Shown here piece after piece: positions 1-5,986 of a stretch of DNA of 10,222 bases (position 1 is its first letter; every line of letters starts with the position of its first letter). The notes beneath the pieces were generated by a model, which was given only the letters and a program-made list of their open reading frames with translations, was not told the origin of the DNA and made no database searches. Origin of the DNA: an uncultured Lachnospiraceae bacterium. GTDB lineage: Bacteria; Bacillota; Clostridia; Lachnospirales; Lachnospiraceae. The DNA lies in assembly GCA_902803625.1 (NCBI GenBank), contig CADCQV010000111.1:1-10222 (forward strand). Direction: 5' to 3'. The position numbers were made by a program, and so were the translations under genes.

Positions 1-1229
1 AGAATATATGTGTCCTGGTATATAAGAATGATATTGTCGGAGCTTTCGCCTGTCTCGGCATCTGAATATCTGGAGCCATTCCAGTCTACACCGGGGGAGA
101 AAATCCCATAGGCCCGTGAAAGATCATCTACATCTGTAAGGCCGCTTTCGCCTGAGATCACGTTCCTGGCGTGCTCTGCAAGTCCGGCGGAGGCAGTAAA
201 TCCGTAGGAATAAGCCCAGGTACCGAATCTTCCGGCGCCACCCTTTTCCACTACCGCAGCTTCTACCGTATTAAGTATCTTTTCAGGATCACCTGCCGCG
301 GAGGTCAGATCCAGTCCCAGTGCTTCCGGATATCCCAAAAGCGGTGAAGGAAGATCCGCCTCTATAAAATACCCGCCATTAGTGAGAAGCTTGCTGATAA
401 GAGGTGCAGTGTGGGCGTCATTTGTGCAAAAATACGCGGATCTGTCACCGTATTTTTGCAGCCATTCGCTTACATGCTCCCTGATATAGGCCTGTGCTCC
501 GGGAACTCCCGCTTCGGTAATGGGATCAGGGGCTTCCTCCATCTCGAATCTTATCCCAAATTCTTCACATGCTGCCCGCATCACGGCTACCCGTCTGGAT
601 ACCGTTTCGTATGAAAGATGACGGGGAAAAGATATATGGACAAAGGTGTCACACCCGAGCTCATGTGCCGAGCGAATTATTAGATATCCGCGGTTTATGA
701 AATCACAGTTTACAACGAGATCAGCTGTTTTTCCGATATCCGAAAGGTCTTCGTAGGCTTCGCCTGCAATGCACAGGATGTCGGGTCTTTTTTCATGGAT
801 ACGCCGGAATGCCTCGCTTGTACCGTCGACAGCCTGATTTACAATTACCGCCTTCATCAGGGGATCCTCGGACAGATTCACGATGGTCTGTATGGTATTT
901 TCCGGCTCTTCCGTGAAATTATCCGGATAGATCACAAGTGTTACGTTGTCTGCACCGTATTTTTTCTGAAAAGCCTCTGCACCGCGCCTGTCATCCTCTG
1001 ACTGCGAGAATGAACCGGTGACTATACCTATATGGAAAGCATCCTGTGATGATTCCTCCTCCTCAGATAAAGGCTCCGGCTCACTGTTTTTATTTTCCGC
1101 TTCTCCTGTGACAAGGGCACCGGTATCCGCTGCTTCCGGAATGACCTTTGCCTCTGCACAGGCTGTAAACAGCACTGCTGCCGCGGATGCTGTAATGGCA
1201 CATATTATTTTTCTCTTCAGATCACGCAT
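1..1229 (-). CDS. DUF3798 lipoprotein (periplasmic-binding-protein-like), C-terminus cut by window edge
   Basis: Reading the minus strand from the ATG at 1229 gives 409 codons with no stop before the left edge. The N-terminus is a lipoprotein signal: basic MRDLKRK, a hydrophobic core, and lipobox FTAC with the lipidated Cys at residue 24, so the protein should be anchored outside the cell membrane. An acidic, low-complexity linker (about 46-62) leads into the folded domain from residue 65. FHIGIVTGSFSQSEDD (65-80), VIYPDNF (99-105), VNQAVDGTSEAF (130-141), TFVHISFPRH (195-204), FCTNDA (267-272) and LGYPEALGLDL (298-308) match my memory of DUF3798, a family of unknown function that resembles ABC binding proteins of the BMP/LacI-ligand fold. 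The GGGGGA just upstream (about 1234-1239) supports this start. Ligand unknown. It is divergent from the HPt gene. Family call fairly sure; function not. Confidence 0.87.
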   Translation of the reverse strand, partial: MRDLKRKIICAITASAAAVLFTACAEAKVIPEAADTGALVTGEAENKNSEPEPLSEEEESSQDAFHIGIVTGSFSQSEDDRRGAEAFQKKYGADNVTLVIYPDNFTEEPENTIQTIVNLSEDPLMKAVIVNQAVDGTSEAFRRIHEKRPDILCIAGEAYEDLSDIGKTADLVVNCDFINRGYLIIRSAHELGCDTFVHISFPRHLSYETVSRRVAVMRAACEEFGIRFEMEEAPDPITEAGVPGAQAYIREHVSEWLQKYGDRSAYFCTNDAHTAPLISKLLTNGGYFIEADLPSPLLGYPEALGLDLTSAAGDPEKILNTVEAAVVEKGGAGRFGTWAYSYGFTASAGLAEHARNVISGESGLTDVDDLSRAYGIFSPGVDWNGSRYSDAETGESSDNIILIYQDTYI

Positions 1230-1253
1230 ACAAATCCCCCGGACTTTTTTTTG

Positions 1254-1259
1254 ATTATA
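1254..1259 (-). promoter_or_regulatory. Candidate -10 element for the DUF3798 gene
   Basis: The minus strand reads a perfect TATAAT here, 24 bases ahead of the ATG at 1229, leaving room for a short leader with the GGGGGA ribosome site. No good -35 hexamer is visible at 16-18 bases upstream, so an activator may be needed or the call may be wrong. Confidence 0.45.
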
Positions 1260-1404
1260 CGTTATTATTTATCTCCCAAATCCACCGAATAGACACGAAA
1301 AATGACTGAATACCCAGCCCTTATGTGATTCGTTTTTTATTTTTGCTATTCTAAATCCGAAAGCTGAAAAAGGATCCGTAAATCTGTATACGGGGGAAAT
1401 GTTG

Positions 1405-2013
1405 ATGGCAATGGATCATGATCTGGCAACGCTTATGGAAGCAGGCCTTGATACGGCCGCAGGGATCGGTTTCACCGGCAATGAGGAGAAATATATCTCT
1501 GCCGTTCAGCGGTTCTACAGAAATCACGAAAAGAACAGTGCAAAATTAAAGGAGTTCTATGAGGCAAAGGACTATGAAAACTATTGTATAACCGTACATG
1601 CCATAAAGAGCAACTCAAGGATGATAGGAGCGGACAGTCTCGGCCGCCTGTTTGAGGAACTGGAAAAAGCGGCAAAAGAGGGCGATACGGACACGATAGA
1701 GAGAAAAACCGCATCCGCCCTGTCGGAATATGCCGGTCTTGTCGGGAAGCTGGAGCCTGTAGCGGGACATACCGAAATACATCCCCCGGATGAGATCTCC
1801 GCTGAAGAAGCACGAAGGATTGCGGATGAACTGCTGGCGGCCCTGGATGACTATGATGATGAACTGTCAAAGGAACTGGCATTAAAGCTCGGCAGCTATC
1901 CCTTCAGGATCACTCAGAGAAATAAACTGACCGGGGCTTCAGGCTATATTGATGATTTTCAGTACGATGAGGCTGCTGAACTGATCAGGGAGATATATCC
2001 GGATATCGAATAA
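1405..2013 (+). CDS. Orphan histidine-phosphotransfer (HPt) domain protein
   Basis: This is a soluble 202-residue protein. Residues 24-95 carry an HPt four-helix-bundle signature: VHAIKSNSRMIGAD, with the phospho-accepting His at residue 65 (bases 1597-1599) and the HxxK...IGA pattern, followed by an amphipathic LFEELEKAAKEGD helix. It should relay phosphate between a hybrid sensor kinase and a response regulator, but no kinase or receiver domain is encoded here. The Lys is followed by Ser where the classical motif has Gly; as I recall, HxLKS is common in clostridial HPt domains. Residues about 130-202 form a charged helical tail (DDYDDELSKELALKLGSYPF; YDEAAELIREIYP) of the type I remember after HPt modules at the end of hybrid kinases in this group. 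Three ATGs lie at 1399, 1405 and 1411; GGGGGA (1392-1397) sits 7 bases from 1405 but only 1 from 1399, so I chose 1405. Partner unknown. Confidence 0.85.
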   Translation: MAMDHDLATLMEAGLDTAAGIGFTGNEEKYISAVQRFYRNHEKNSAKLKEFYEAKDYENYCITVHAIKSNSRMIGADSLGRLFEELEKAAKEGDTDTIERKTASALSEYAGLVGKLEPVAGHTEIHPPDEISAEEARRIADELLAALDDYDDELSKELALKLGSYPFRITQRNKLTGASGYIDDFQYDEAAELIREIYPDIE

Positions 2014-2075
2014 GCCTGTAAACGGAATATATAGTGGTTTTTCCTTCTGTAAATAACAAAATATTGTGATTTTCA

Positions 2076-2104
2076 TTGACAGAATCATACTAAAATGGTA
2101 GACT
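2076..2104 (+). promoter_or_regulatory. Strong sigma-A-type promoter with extended -10
   Basis: A perfect -35 TTGACA (2076-2081) is followed by exactly 17 bases and then TAGACT (2099-2104; 4 of 6 to TATAAT). TG at 2096-2097 gives an extended -10 (TGGTAGACT). Transcription would begin near 2111. This is the best promoter in the window, and no protein gene follows at a normal distance: the next CDS starts 430 bases downstream and a terminator lies in between. Confidence 0.7.
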
Positions 2105-2110
2105 TCATAA

Positions 2111-2197
2111 AGAGTTGTTAATTTCAACTTCTACCCTCATATTTCAGATACCCGGCGACCTTAATTCTCCCCTTTATCGTCGGGTATCAGTTTTTTT
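2111..2197 (+). ncRNA. Candidate small RNA (or terminated leader), about 87 nt
   Basis: The predicted transcript starts near 2111 from the promoter at 2076-2104 and ends in the U-tract of the terminator at 2147-2197. It opens with a weak 5' hairpin (GAGTTG 2112-2117 with CAACTT 2125-2130, one wobble), has a single-stranded segment containing TACCC (2132-2136), and then a terminator hairpin with an unusually large 18-base loop (2159-2176) containing TCTCCCCT (2166-2173), which is anti-Shine-Dalgarno in character. No ORF of useful size is present. Pyrimidine-rich UCCC loops are a known seed type in Firmicutes sRNAs such as RsaE/RoxS; I see no wider similarity to those. Alternatives are an attenuated leader of the regulator gene or the 3' UTR of the HPt gene. 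No Rfam family is recognised. Confidence 0.5.
2147..2197 (+). terminator. Intrinsic terminator
   Basis: A 12-bp stem pairs 2147-2158 (GATACCCGGCGA) with 2177-2188 (TCGTCGGGTATC), with one G-T wobble and an 18-base loop. It is followed by AG and seven T (2191-2197). It can end both the HPt transcript and the short transcript from the 2076 promoter. Confidence 0.85.
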
Positions 2198-2315
2198 GTT
2201 CATTTTTCACGACACTCATCTGGTTTTCCGGGATCAGATAAATTAAAGCGCGGTTTTTAAGTGAAATTTTCGCTGAAATGCCTGTATCAACTTAAAAAAA
2301 CGAAAATTATATTAT

Positions 2316-2327
2316 AGATCCGGATCT
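2316..2327. repeat. Perfect 12-bp palindrome, possible operator
   Basis: AGATCCGGATCT reads the same on both strands. It lies directly after TATTAT (2310-2315), which could act as a -10 although no clear -35 precedes it. The position suits a repressor site, but no regulator can be assigned to it. Confidence 0.35.
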
Positions 2328-2370
2328 GTCTTCGTCAATTTTTCCCAAAGAACACATTAACGAAAAAATA

Positions 2371-2386
2371 TTTAGTGTAAACTAAA
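2371..2386. promoter_or_regulatory. Inverted repeat 6-4-6 upstream of the regulator promoter
   Basis: TTTAGT (2371-2376) and ACTAAA (2381-2386) are perfect inverted arms around GTAA. The centre lies about 17 bases upstream of the proposed -35 at 2396. The site differs from the CG-centred site downstream, so it may bind a different protein. A/T richness makes chance occurrence possible. Confidence 0.35.
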
Positions 2387-2395
2387 TAAAAGGTA

Positions 2396-2424
2396 TTGCA
2401 TTATTTCAGGAAGAGTATTACTAT
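2396..2424 (+). promoter_or_regulatory. Putative promoter of the LacI-type regulator
   Basis: TTGCAT (2396-2401; 3 of 6 to TTGACA) and TACTAT (2419-2424; 4 of 6) are separated by 17 bases, placing the start near 2431 and giving a leader of about 110 bases. Moderate match; the operator-like site at 2432-2445 would then sit on the start region. Confidence 0.4.
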
Positions 2425-2431
2425 TAACGTA

Positions 2432-2445
2432 CTAAAACGTTTGAG
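2432..2445. promoter_or_regulatory. CG-centred operator-like site 1 (LacI type)
   Basis: CTAAAACGTTTGAG is an imperfect palindrome around a central CG with 6 of 7 half-site positions symmetrical across the core 14 bases, counting CG itself. A/T-flanked sites with a central CG are the hallmark of LacI-family operators. It overlaps the proposed transcription start of the LacI-type gene, which fits autorepression. Confidence 0.5.
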
Positions 2446-2488
2446 AAAAGATTTATGGATAATAGTCAAGTTATTAAGATTCCACCGC

Positions 2489-2502
2489 AGAAAACGATTA
2501 AG
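2489..2502. promoter_or_regulatory. CG-centred operator-like site 2 / cre-like site
   Basis: AGAAAACGATTAAG shares AAAACGNTTNAG with site 1, 57 bases downstream in the same orientation. It also fits 11 of 14 positions of the CcpA cre consensus TGWAANCGNTNWCA, failing at both ends. It lies in the regulator leader and could serve the local regulator or catabolite repression. Confidence 0.35.
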
Positions 2503-2540
2503 TAAAAAGAGGCGGATGCGGAGGAAAAAACAGAGGGAAG

Positions 2541-3566
2541 ATGTCAAGAAACAGCGTTTCCTTAAAAGATATTTCAAAGGCCTGCGGAGTATCCATAGCA
2601 ACCGTATCGAAGGCATTAAATGATCACAGCGATATAGGACAGGATACAAAGGAGAACATAAGGAGGGTTGCGGAAGAGCTCGGATATCATCCAAATGCTG
2701 CGGCACAGGCGTTGAAGACCAAGAGAACGAATAATATAGGGGTTCTTTTTGTGGATGAAGCGAACAGCGGGCTTACCCACGACTATTTTTCACACGTGCT
2801 TGACAGCTTCAAGAGGTGTGCCGAACAGAACGGCTTTGATATCACCTTTATCAATGCTGACAAAACCCGGCCTGACAATATGTCTTATCTTACCCATGCC
2901 ATGTACAGGGGCTTTGACGGGGTCGTGATAGCCTGTGTGGATTTCTTCGATCCTCAGGTGGATGAGCTTATCAACAGTACTATACCCGTTGTTACCATAG
3001 ACCATATTTTTTATAACAGAATAGCTATTATATCAGATAATGCCAGGGGAATGAGAGATCTGGTGAGCTATGTATACAGGATGGGACACCGGAAGATCGC
3101 GTATATCCACGGTCTGGAATCGTCTGTGACCCGGGCAAGGCTTGCAAGCTATTACAGAACTTTGCAGGACTTCGGGATTACCGTTCCCGATGAATACGTT
3201 CTGGCTGTACCCTACAGGGATTCCGAAGCGGCCTACAGGGCGACCTTAAAGCTGCTTTCTCTCCCGGAGCCTCCTACCTGCATACTTTATCCTGACGATT
3301 TTTCCGCCTTTGGAGGAATAAATGCCCTGAGCGAAAAGGGCTTAAGGATACCGGATGACATTTCCATCGCGGGATACGACGGTACCGAGATAGCTTCAAG
3401 AGTGATACCGAAGCTTACCACAATTGCCCAGGACACCGAGGGGATTGGCAAAGCCGCTGCGGAACGGCTAATTGATATGATAAACAATCCGAAGGCTGCG
3501 CTTATCGAACAGGTTGTTATAGAGGGAAAGCTGGAGCCCGGCGGAACGGTTGGTAAACCGGCATAG
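2541..3566 (+). CDS. LacI-family transcriptional regulator of the adjacent sugar transporter
   Basis: This is a cytoplasmic DNA-binding protein of 341 residues, a normal LacI length. The N-terminal helix-turn-helix is at 7-27 (LKDISKACGVSIATVSKALN), followed by RRVAEELGYHPNAAAQALKT (41-60), the usual hinge region, and a periplasmic-binding-protein-like effector domain from about 66 to the end. Family landmarks in that domain include GFDGVVI, the VTIDH strand, GHRKIAYIHG, and near the C-terminus DISIAGYDGTEIASR...PKLTTI. GAGGG (2533-2537) lies 3 bases before the ATG, a little close, with a GGAGG further up. The gene sits directly ahead of a sugar ABC cassette on the same strand, so it probably controls that cassette and itself through the CG-centred sites nearby. 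The effector sugar cannot be read from the sequence. Confidence 0.92.
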   Translation: MSRNSVSLKDISKACGVSIATVSKALNDHSDIGQDTKENIRRVAEELGYHPNAAAQALKTKRTNNIGVLFVDEANSGLTHDYFSHVLDSFKRCAEQNGFDITFINADKTRPDNMSYLTHAMYRGFDGVVIACVDFFDPQVDELINSTIPVVTIDHIFYNRIAIISDNARGMRDLVSYVYRMGHRKIAYIHGLESSVTRARLASYYRTLQDFGITVPDEYVLAVPYRDSEAAYRATLKLLSLPEPPTCILYPDDFSAFGGINALSEKGLRIPDDISIAGYDGTEIASRVIPKLTTIAQDTEGIGKAAAERLIDMINNPKAALIEQVVIEGKLEPGGTVGKPA

Positions 3567-3577
3567 GAAAAGGATTT

Positions 3578-3607
3578 AGGACAGCGGAGCTGTTTTAAGG
3601 ATATAAT
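3578..3607 (+). promoter_or_regulatory. Candidate promoter of the binding-protein gene, with a short dyad in its spacer
   Basis: A perfect TATAAT (3602-3607) is preceded at 18 bases by AGGACA (3578-3583; 4 of 6 to TTGACA). The spacer contains the 13-base dyad ACAGCGGAGCTGT (3581-3593; 5-bp arms), which could be an operator or a weak hairpin after the regulator gene; only four T follow, so it is a poor terminator. The same bases, AAGGATATAATAATG, could instead be a ribosome site for an ATG at 3609. Confidence 0.45.
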
Positions 3608-3650
3608 AATGAATAAAAGAAAATGTCAAAATAATCAACAAAAGGGAGGT

Positions 3651-3662
3651 AAAACGGTTATG
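3651..3662 (+). promoter_or_regulatory. Third AAAACGNTT site, overlapping the binding-protein start codon
   Basis: AAAACGGTTATG matches AAAACGNTTNAG, shared by the two sites ahead of the regulator, at all but one defined position and in the same orientation. It lies between the GGGAGG ribosome site and the ATG. By eye, AAAACG followed by NTT occurs only at these three places. Symmetry is poorer than at site 1, so binding is uncertain. Confidence 0.3.
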
Positions 3663-5000
3663 AAGAGCAAGTTGATGGCTGCATTGCTTTCATTGACGAT
3701 GGCGGCGGGAATGCTGGCAGGCTGCGGGAAGGGCGGAAGCTCCGGAGCCGGAAAGGCCACTGACGGAGGAAAGGTCTTAAATATCTATGCCTGGAATGAG
3801 GAATTCAAATCCAGGGTAACGGATCACTATCCCGGATATGAAGAGGTTGATGCAACCACCGGAAAGGTCGGCGATGTTACCGTAAAGTGGAATATTACAC
3901 CCAATCAGGATAACGCTTATCAGAATCATCTTGATGAGACTCTTCTGAATCAGGATAAGGCAGCTGCGGACGACAAGATCGATATTTTCCTCGTTGAGGC
4001 TGACTATGCTCTTAAATACGTTGACACGGATTATGCTCTTCCGGTAAAGGATCTGGGACTCACGGATGAGGATCTCAAGAATCAGTACAAATATACCCAG
4101 GACGTTATGACGGATTCGAAGGGAGTACTTAAGGGGACCTCCTGGCAGGGCTGCCCCGGAGTGCTTATTTACAATAGGGAAGCGGCAACGGAGGTTCTCG
4201 GTTCAGATGATCCTTCCGAGGTTCAGAAGGCAGTTGCCGACTGGGACAGCTTCGAAAAGACCGCGGAGAAGATGAAGGATGCAGGCTACAATATGACTGC
4301 TACCACCAATGATGCTTACCGCGTTTTCTCAAATAATGTTTCCGGGAAGTGGGTACAGGACGGCAAGGTTGTTCTTGATGACAACATTAAGAACTGGATC
4401 GATCTTTCCAAGAATATGATGGATGCAGGGGAGACCACCTCGGCAGATCTCTGGAGTCCCGACTGGAGTGCAGGCTTCTATCCCGACGGAAAGGTATTCT
4501 GCTACTTCGGACCGGCATGGCTTATCAACTTCTCAATGGCTGCAGACGAAGCCGGCTCTATTGCCAATGCAGGCGGATGGGGAGCTACCGAAGGACCCCA
4601 GGGCTTTTTCTGGGGAGGCACCTGGATCTGCGGTTGTGCGGGAACCGACAATAAAACCCTCGTTTGTGATATAATGAAGCAGCTCACCTGTAATGAGGAA
4701 ATAATGCTTGACATAGTAAAGAAGGACAGCGACTTTGTTAATAATAAGCCGGCTATGGAAAAGGCGGCAGCCGATGATTCCTTTGCTTTCCCTGTTCTCG
4801 GTGGACAGAATCCTCTGCCTATGTTCTGTGCCGGAGCCGAAAAGTGCGATCTTTCAAATCAGAGTGCATATGATCAGGGCTGTAATGAAGAGCTTCAGAG
4901 GGCGATGAGAAACTACTTTGAGGGAAATGCAAGCTATGATGAAGCGTATGAGCAGTTTACAAAGGCTATAGGGGAGAAGTATCCCGAGCTTGCACAGTGA
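3660..5000 (+). CDS. Carbohydrate ABC transporter substrate-binding lipoprotein (family 1)
   Basis: This is a 446-residue extracellular solute-binding protein. The lipoprotein signal MKSKLMAALLSLTMAAGMLAGC has lipobox LAGC with Cys22, so it is tethered to the outer face of the membrane. A Gly/Ser-rich linker (23-37) precedes the first lobe, LNIYAWNEEF (about 41-50). GTSWQGCPGVLIYNRE, WDSFEKTAEKMKDAGY and FFWGGTWICGCAGTDN are typical of the large sugar-binding family (SBP_bac_1/MsmE type). It binds a sugar or oligosaccharide, which I cannot specify. GGGAGG (3644-3649) favours the ATG at 3660; an in-frame ATG at 3609 would add 17 polar and basic residues before the signal peptide and has its own AAGGA 7 bases upstream, so it is the alternative start. 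Two permease genes follow. A stem-loop after the stop may favour its expression over theirs. Confidence 0.93.
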   Translation: MKSKLMAALLSLTMAAGMLAGCGKGGSSGAGKATDGGKVLNIYAWNEEFKSRVTDHYPGYEEVDATTGKVGDVTVKWNITPNQDNAYQNHLDETLLNQDKAAADDKIDIFLVEADYALKYVDTDYALPVKDLGLTDEDLKNQYKYTQDVMTDSKGVLKGTSWQGCPGVLIYNREAATEVLGSDDPSEVQKAVADWDSFEKTAEKMKDAGYNMTATTNDAYRVFSNNVSGKWVQDGKVVLDDNIKNWIDLSKNMMDAGETTSADLWSPDWSAGFYPDGKVFCYFGPAWLINFSMAADEAGSIANAGGWGATEGPQGFFWGGTWICGCAGTDNKTLVCDIMKQLTCNEEIMLDIVKKDSDFVNNKPAMEKAAADDSFAFPVLGGQNPLPMFCAGAEKCDLSNQSAYDQGCNEELQRAMRNYFEGNASYDEAYEQFTKAIGEKYPELAQ

Positions 5001-5019
5001 TCATAGATACAGCTTATAC

Positions 5020-5048
5020 ACAGGGCGCGGCTTGACTTCGCGCCCTGT
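5020..5048 (+). promoter_or_regulatory. Perfect 10-bp stem-loop between binding-protein and permease genes
   Basis: ACAGGGCGCG (5020-5029) pairs perfectly with CGCGCCCTGT (5039-5048) around a 9-base loop. No T-run follows, so it is not a standard terminator. By analogy with the malE-malF spacer, a stable hairpin here would protect the upstream message from 3' decay or cause partial attenuation, giving more binding protein than permease. Confidence 0.75.
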
Positions 5049-5071
5049 AAAAGAATGGAAAGGACTGGCTC

Positions 5072-5971
5072 ATGAAAAAGAGCAAGGTAGTAAGCTATAA
5101 TAAGTGGGGTTATATCTTCCTCATTCCTTTTACGGTTGTTTTTCTTGTTTTCCAGCTGATACCCATGGTAACAACGATCTACAATTCATTCTTTGAAAAC
5201 TACCGTTCCGGCCTTATGCAGATAGGTCCGAATTTTGTAGGACTGGAAAATTACGTGACCATCATCACCAATGGTGATCTTCCCACATATTTTGCAAATA
5301 CCATGATCATATGGGTGATGTGCTTTATCCCCCAGATCGTAATTTCCCTGGTTCTCGGTGCCTGGTTTACGGATCCGTCGCTGAGACTCAGGTTTCAGAC
5401 TTTTTTTAAGACCGTTATCTACCTTCCGAATCTTATAATGGCTTCCGCGTTCTCAATGCTTTTCTTTACGCTTTTTGCGGACGGCGGTCCCATTAATTCC
5501 ATCCTTATGCAGGCAGGGATCATCGGTGAACCATATCAGTTTATGTCCCATGTCTGGTCGGTGCGCGGACTTATCGCATTTATGAACTGTTTAATGTGGT
5601 TTGGAAATACGACTATCCTTCTGATGGCAGGTATGCTGGGAATCGATCCGGCTTTATTTGAAGCAGCCCAGGTTGACGGGGCCACGGCCACTCAGATTTT
5701 CTCCAAAATAACTCTTCCGCTGCTGAAGCCCATACTGATCTATGTCATGGTAACCTCCCTTATCGGCGGGCTCCAGCTTTTTGACGTGCCCCAGATATTA
5801 ACGAACGGCAGCGGCGATCCGGTGCGTTCCTCTATGACCCTTATCATGTATCTGAATAAGCATCTGTATAATAAGAACTACGGTCTCGGCGGGGCGCTTT
5901 CGGTGTTTATGATCATAGTAACCGCTATACTGAGCTATATTGTATTTAAGGTTACAAATTCCAGGAGATAA
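5072..5971 (+). CDS. Sugar ABC transporter permease, MalF/MsmF type
   Basis: This is an integral membrane protein of 299 residues with about six hydrophobic segments: roughly 13-35, 77-99, 113-135, 164-188, 220-240 and 272-294. The cytoplasmic EAA loop is complete: E197-A-A, G203, then I213 and L215-P216, which fits EAA-x3-G-x9-I-x-LP and is the contact site for the ATPase. LIPMVTTIYNSFFENYRSG near the N-terminus and the GLENYVTII stretch are usual for the first permease of family-1 sugar transporters. AAGGA (5059-5063) lies 8 bases before the ATG. It pairs with the next gene, 15 bases downstream, to form the membrane channel. No ATPase gene is in the window. Confidence 0.95.
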   Translation: MKKSKVVSYNKWGYIFLIPFTVVFLVFQLIPMVTTIYNSFFENYRSGLMQIGPNFVGLENYVTIITNGDLPTYFANTMIIWVMCFIPQIVISLVLGAWFTDPSLRLRFQTFFKTVIYLPNLIMASAFSMLFFTLFADGGPINSILMQAGIIGEPYQFMSHVWSVRGLIAFMNCLMWFGNTTILLMAGMLGIDPALFEAAQVDGATATQIFSKITLPLLKPILIYVMVTSLIGGLQLFDVPQILTNGSGDPVRSSMTLIMYLNKHLYNKNYGLGGALSVFMIIVTAILSYIVFKVTNSRR

Positions 5972-5986
5972 GAGGGGAGAGAGAAG

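Larger units (their letters stand above)
2014..2540. other. 527-base non-coding regulatory stretch
   Basis: I see no credible protein gene here; the open frames are short, very basic or hydrophobic, and overlap the regulator gene. The stretch holds a promoter plus terminator enclosing about 87 nt (2076-2197), a perfect 12-bp palindrome (2316-2327), a 6-4-6 inverted repeat (2371-2386), and a putative promoter, operator and leader for the LacI-type gene (2396-2540). The part from 2014 to 2075 and from 2200 to 2310 shows only weak hairpins. Confidence 0.7.

Noticed and set aside
411..1254. Three plus-strand frames of 67-78 codons near the left edge
   Set aside because: They lie opposite the DUF3798 gene, whose continuous minus-strand reading with a lipoprotein signal is far more convincing.
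1323..1352. Promoter for the HPt gene using TATTCT at 1347-1352
   Set aside because: No acceptable -35 at the right spacing; not enough to call.
2019..2045. Possible terminator right after the HPt gene (AAAC...GTTT then T-run)
   Set aside because: Only 4 bp of stem with a large loop; the hairpin at 2147-2188 is much better.
2396..2623. A 75-codon very basic frame starting at TTG ahead of the LacI-type gene
   Set aside because: Its composition (Arg/Lys-rich) follows from A-rich leader DNA, and it runs into the regulator gene in another frame.
3547..3560. Inverted repeat CGGTT-4-AACCG at the end of the LacI-type gene
   Set aside because: It lies in coding sequence, is short, and has no T-run or link to a promoter.
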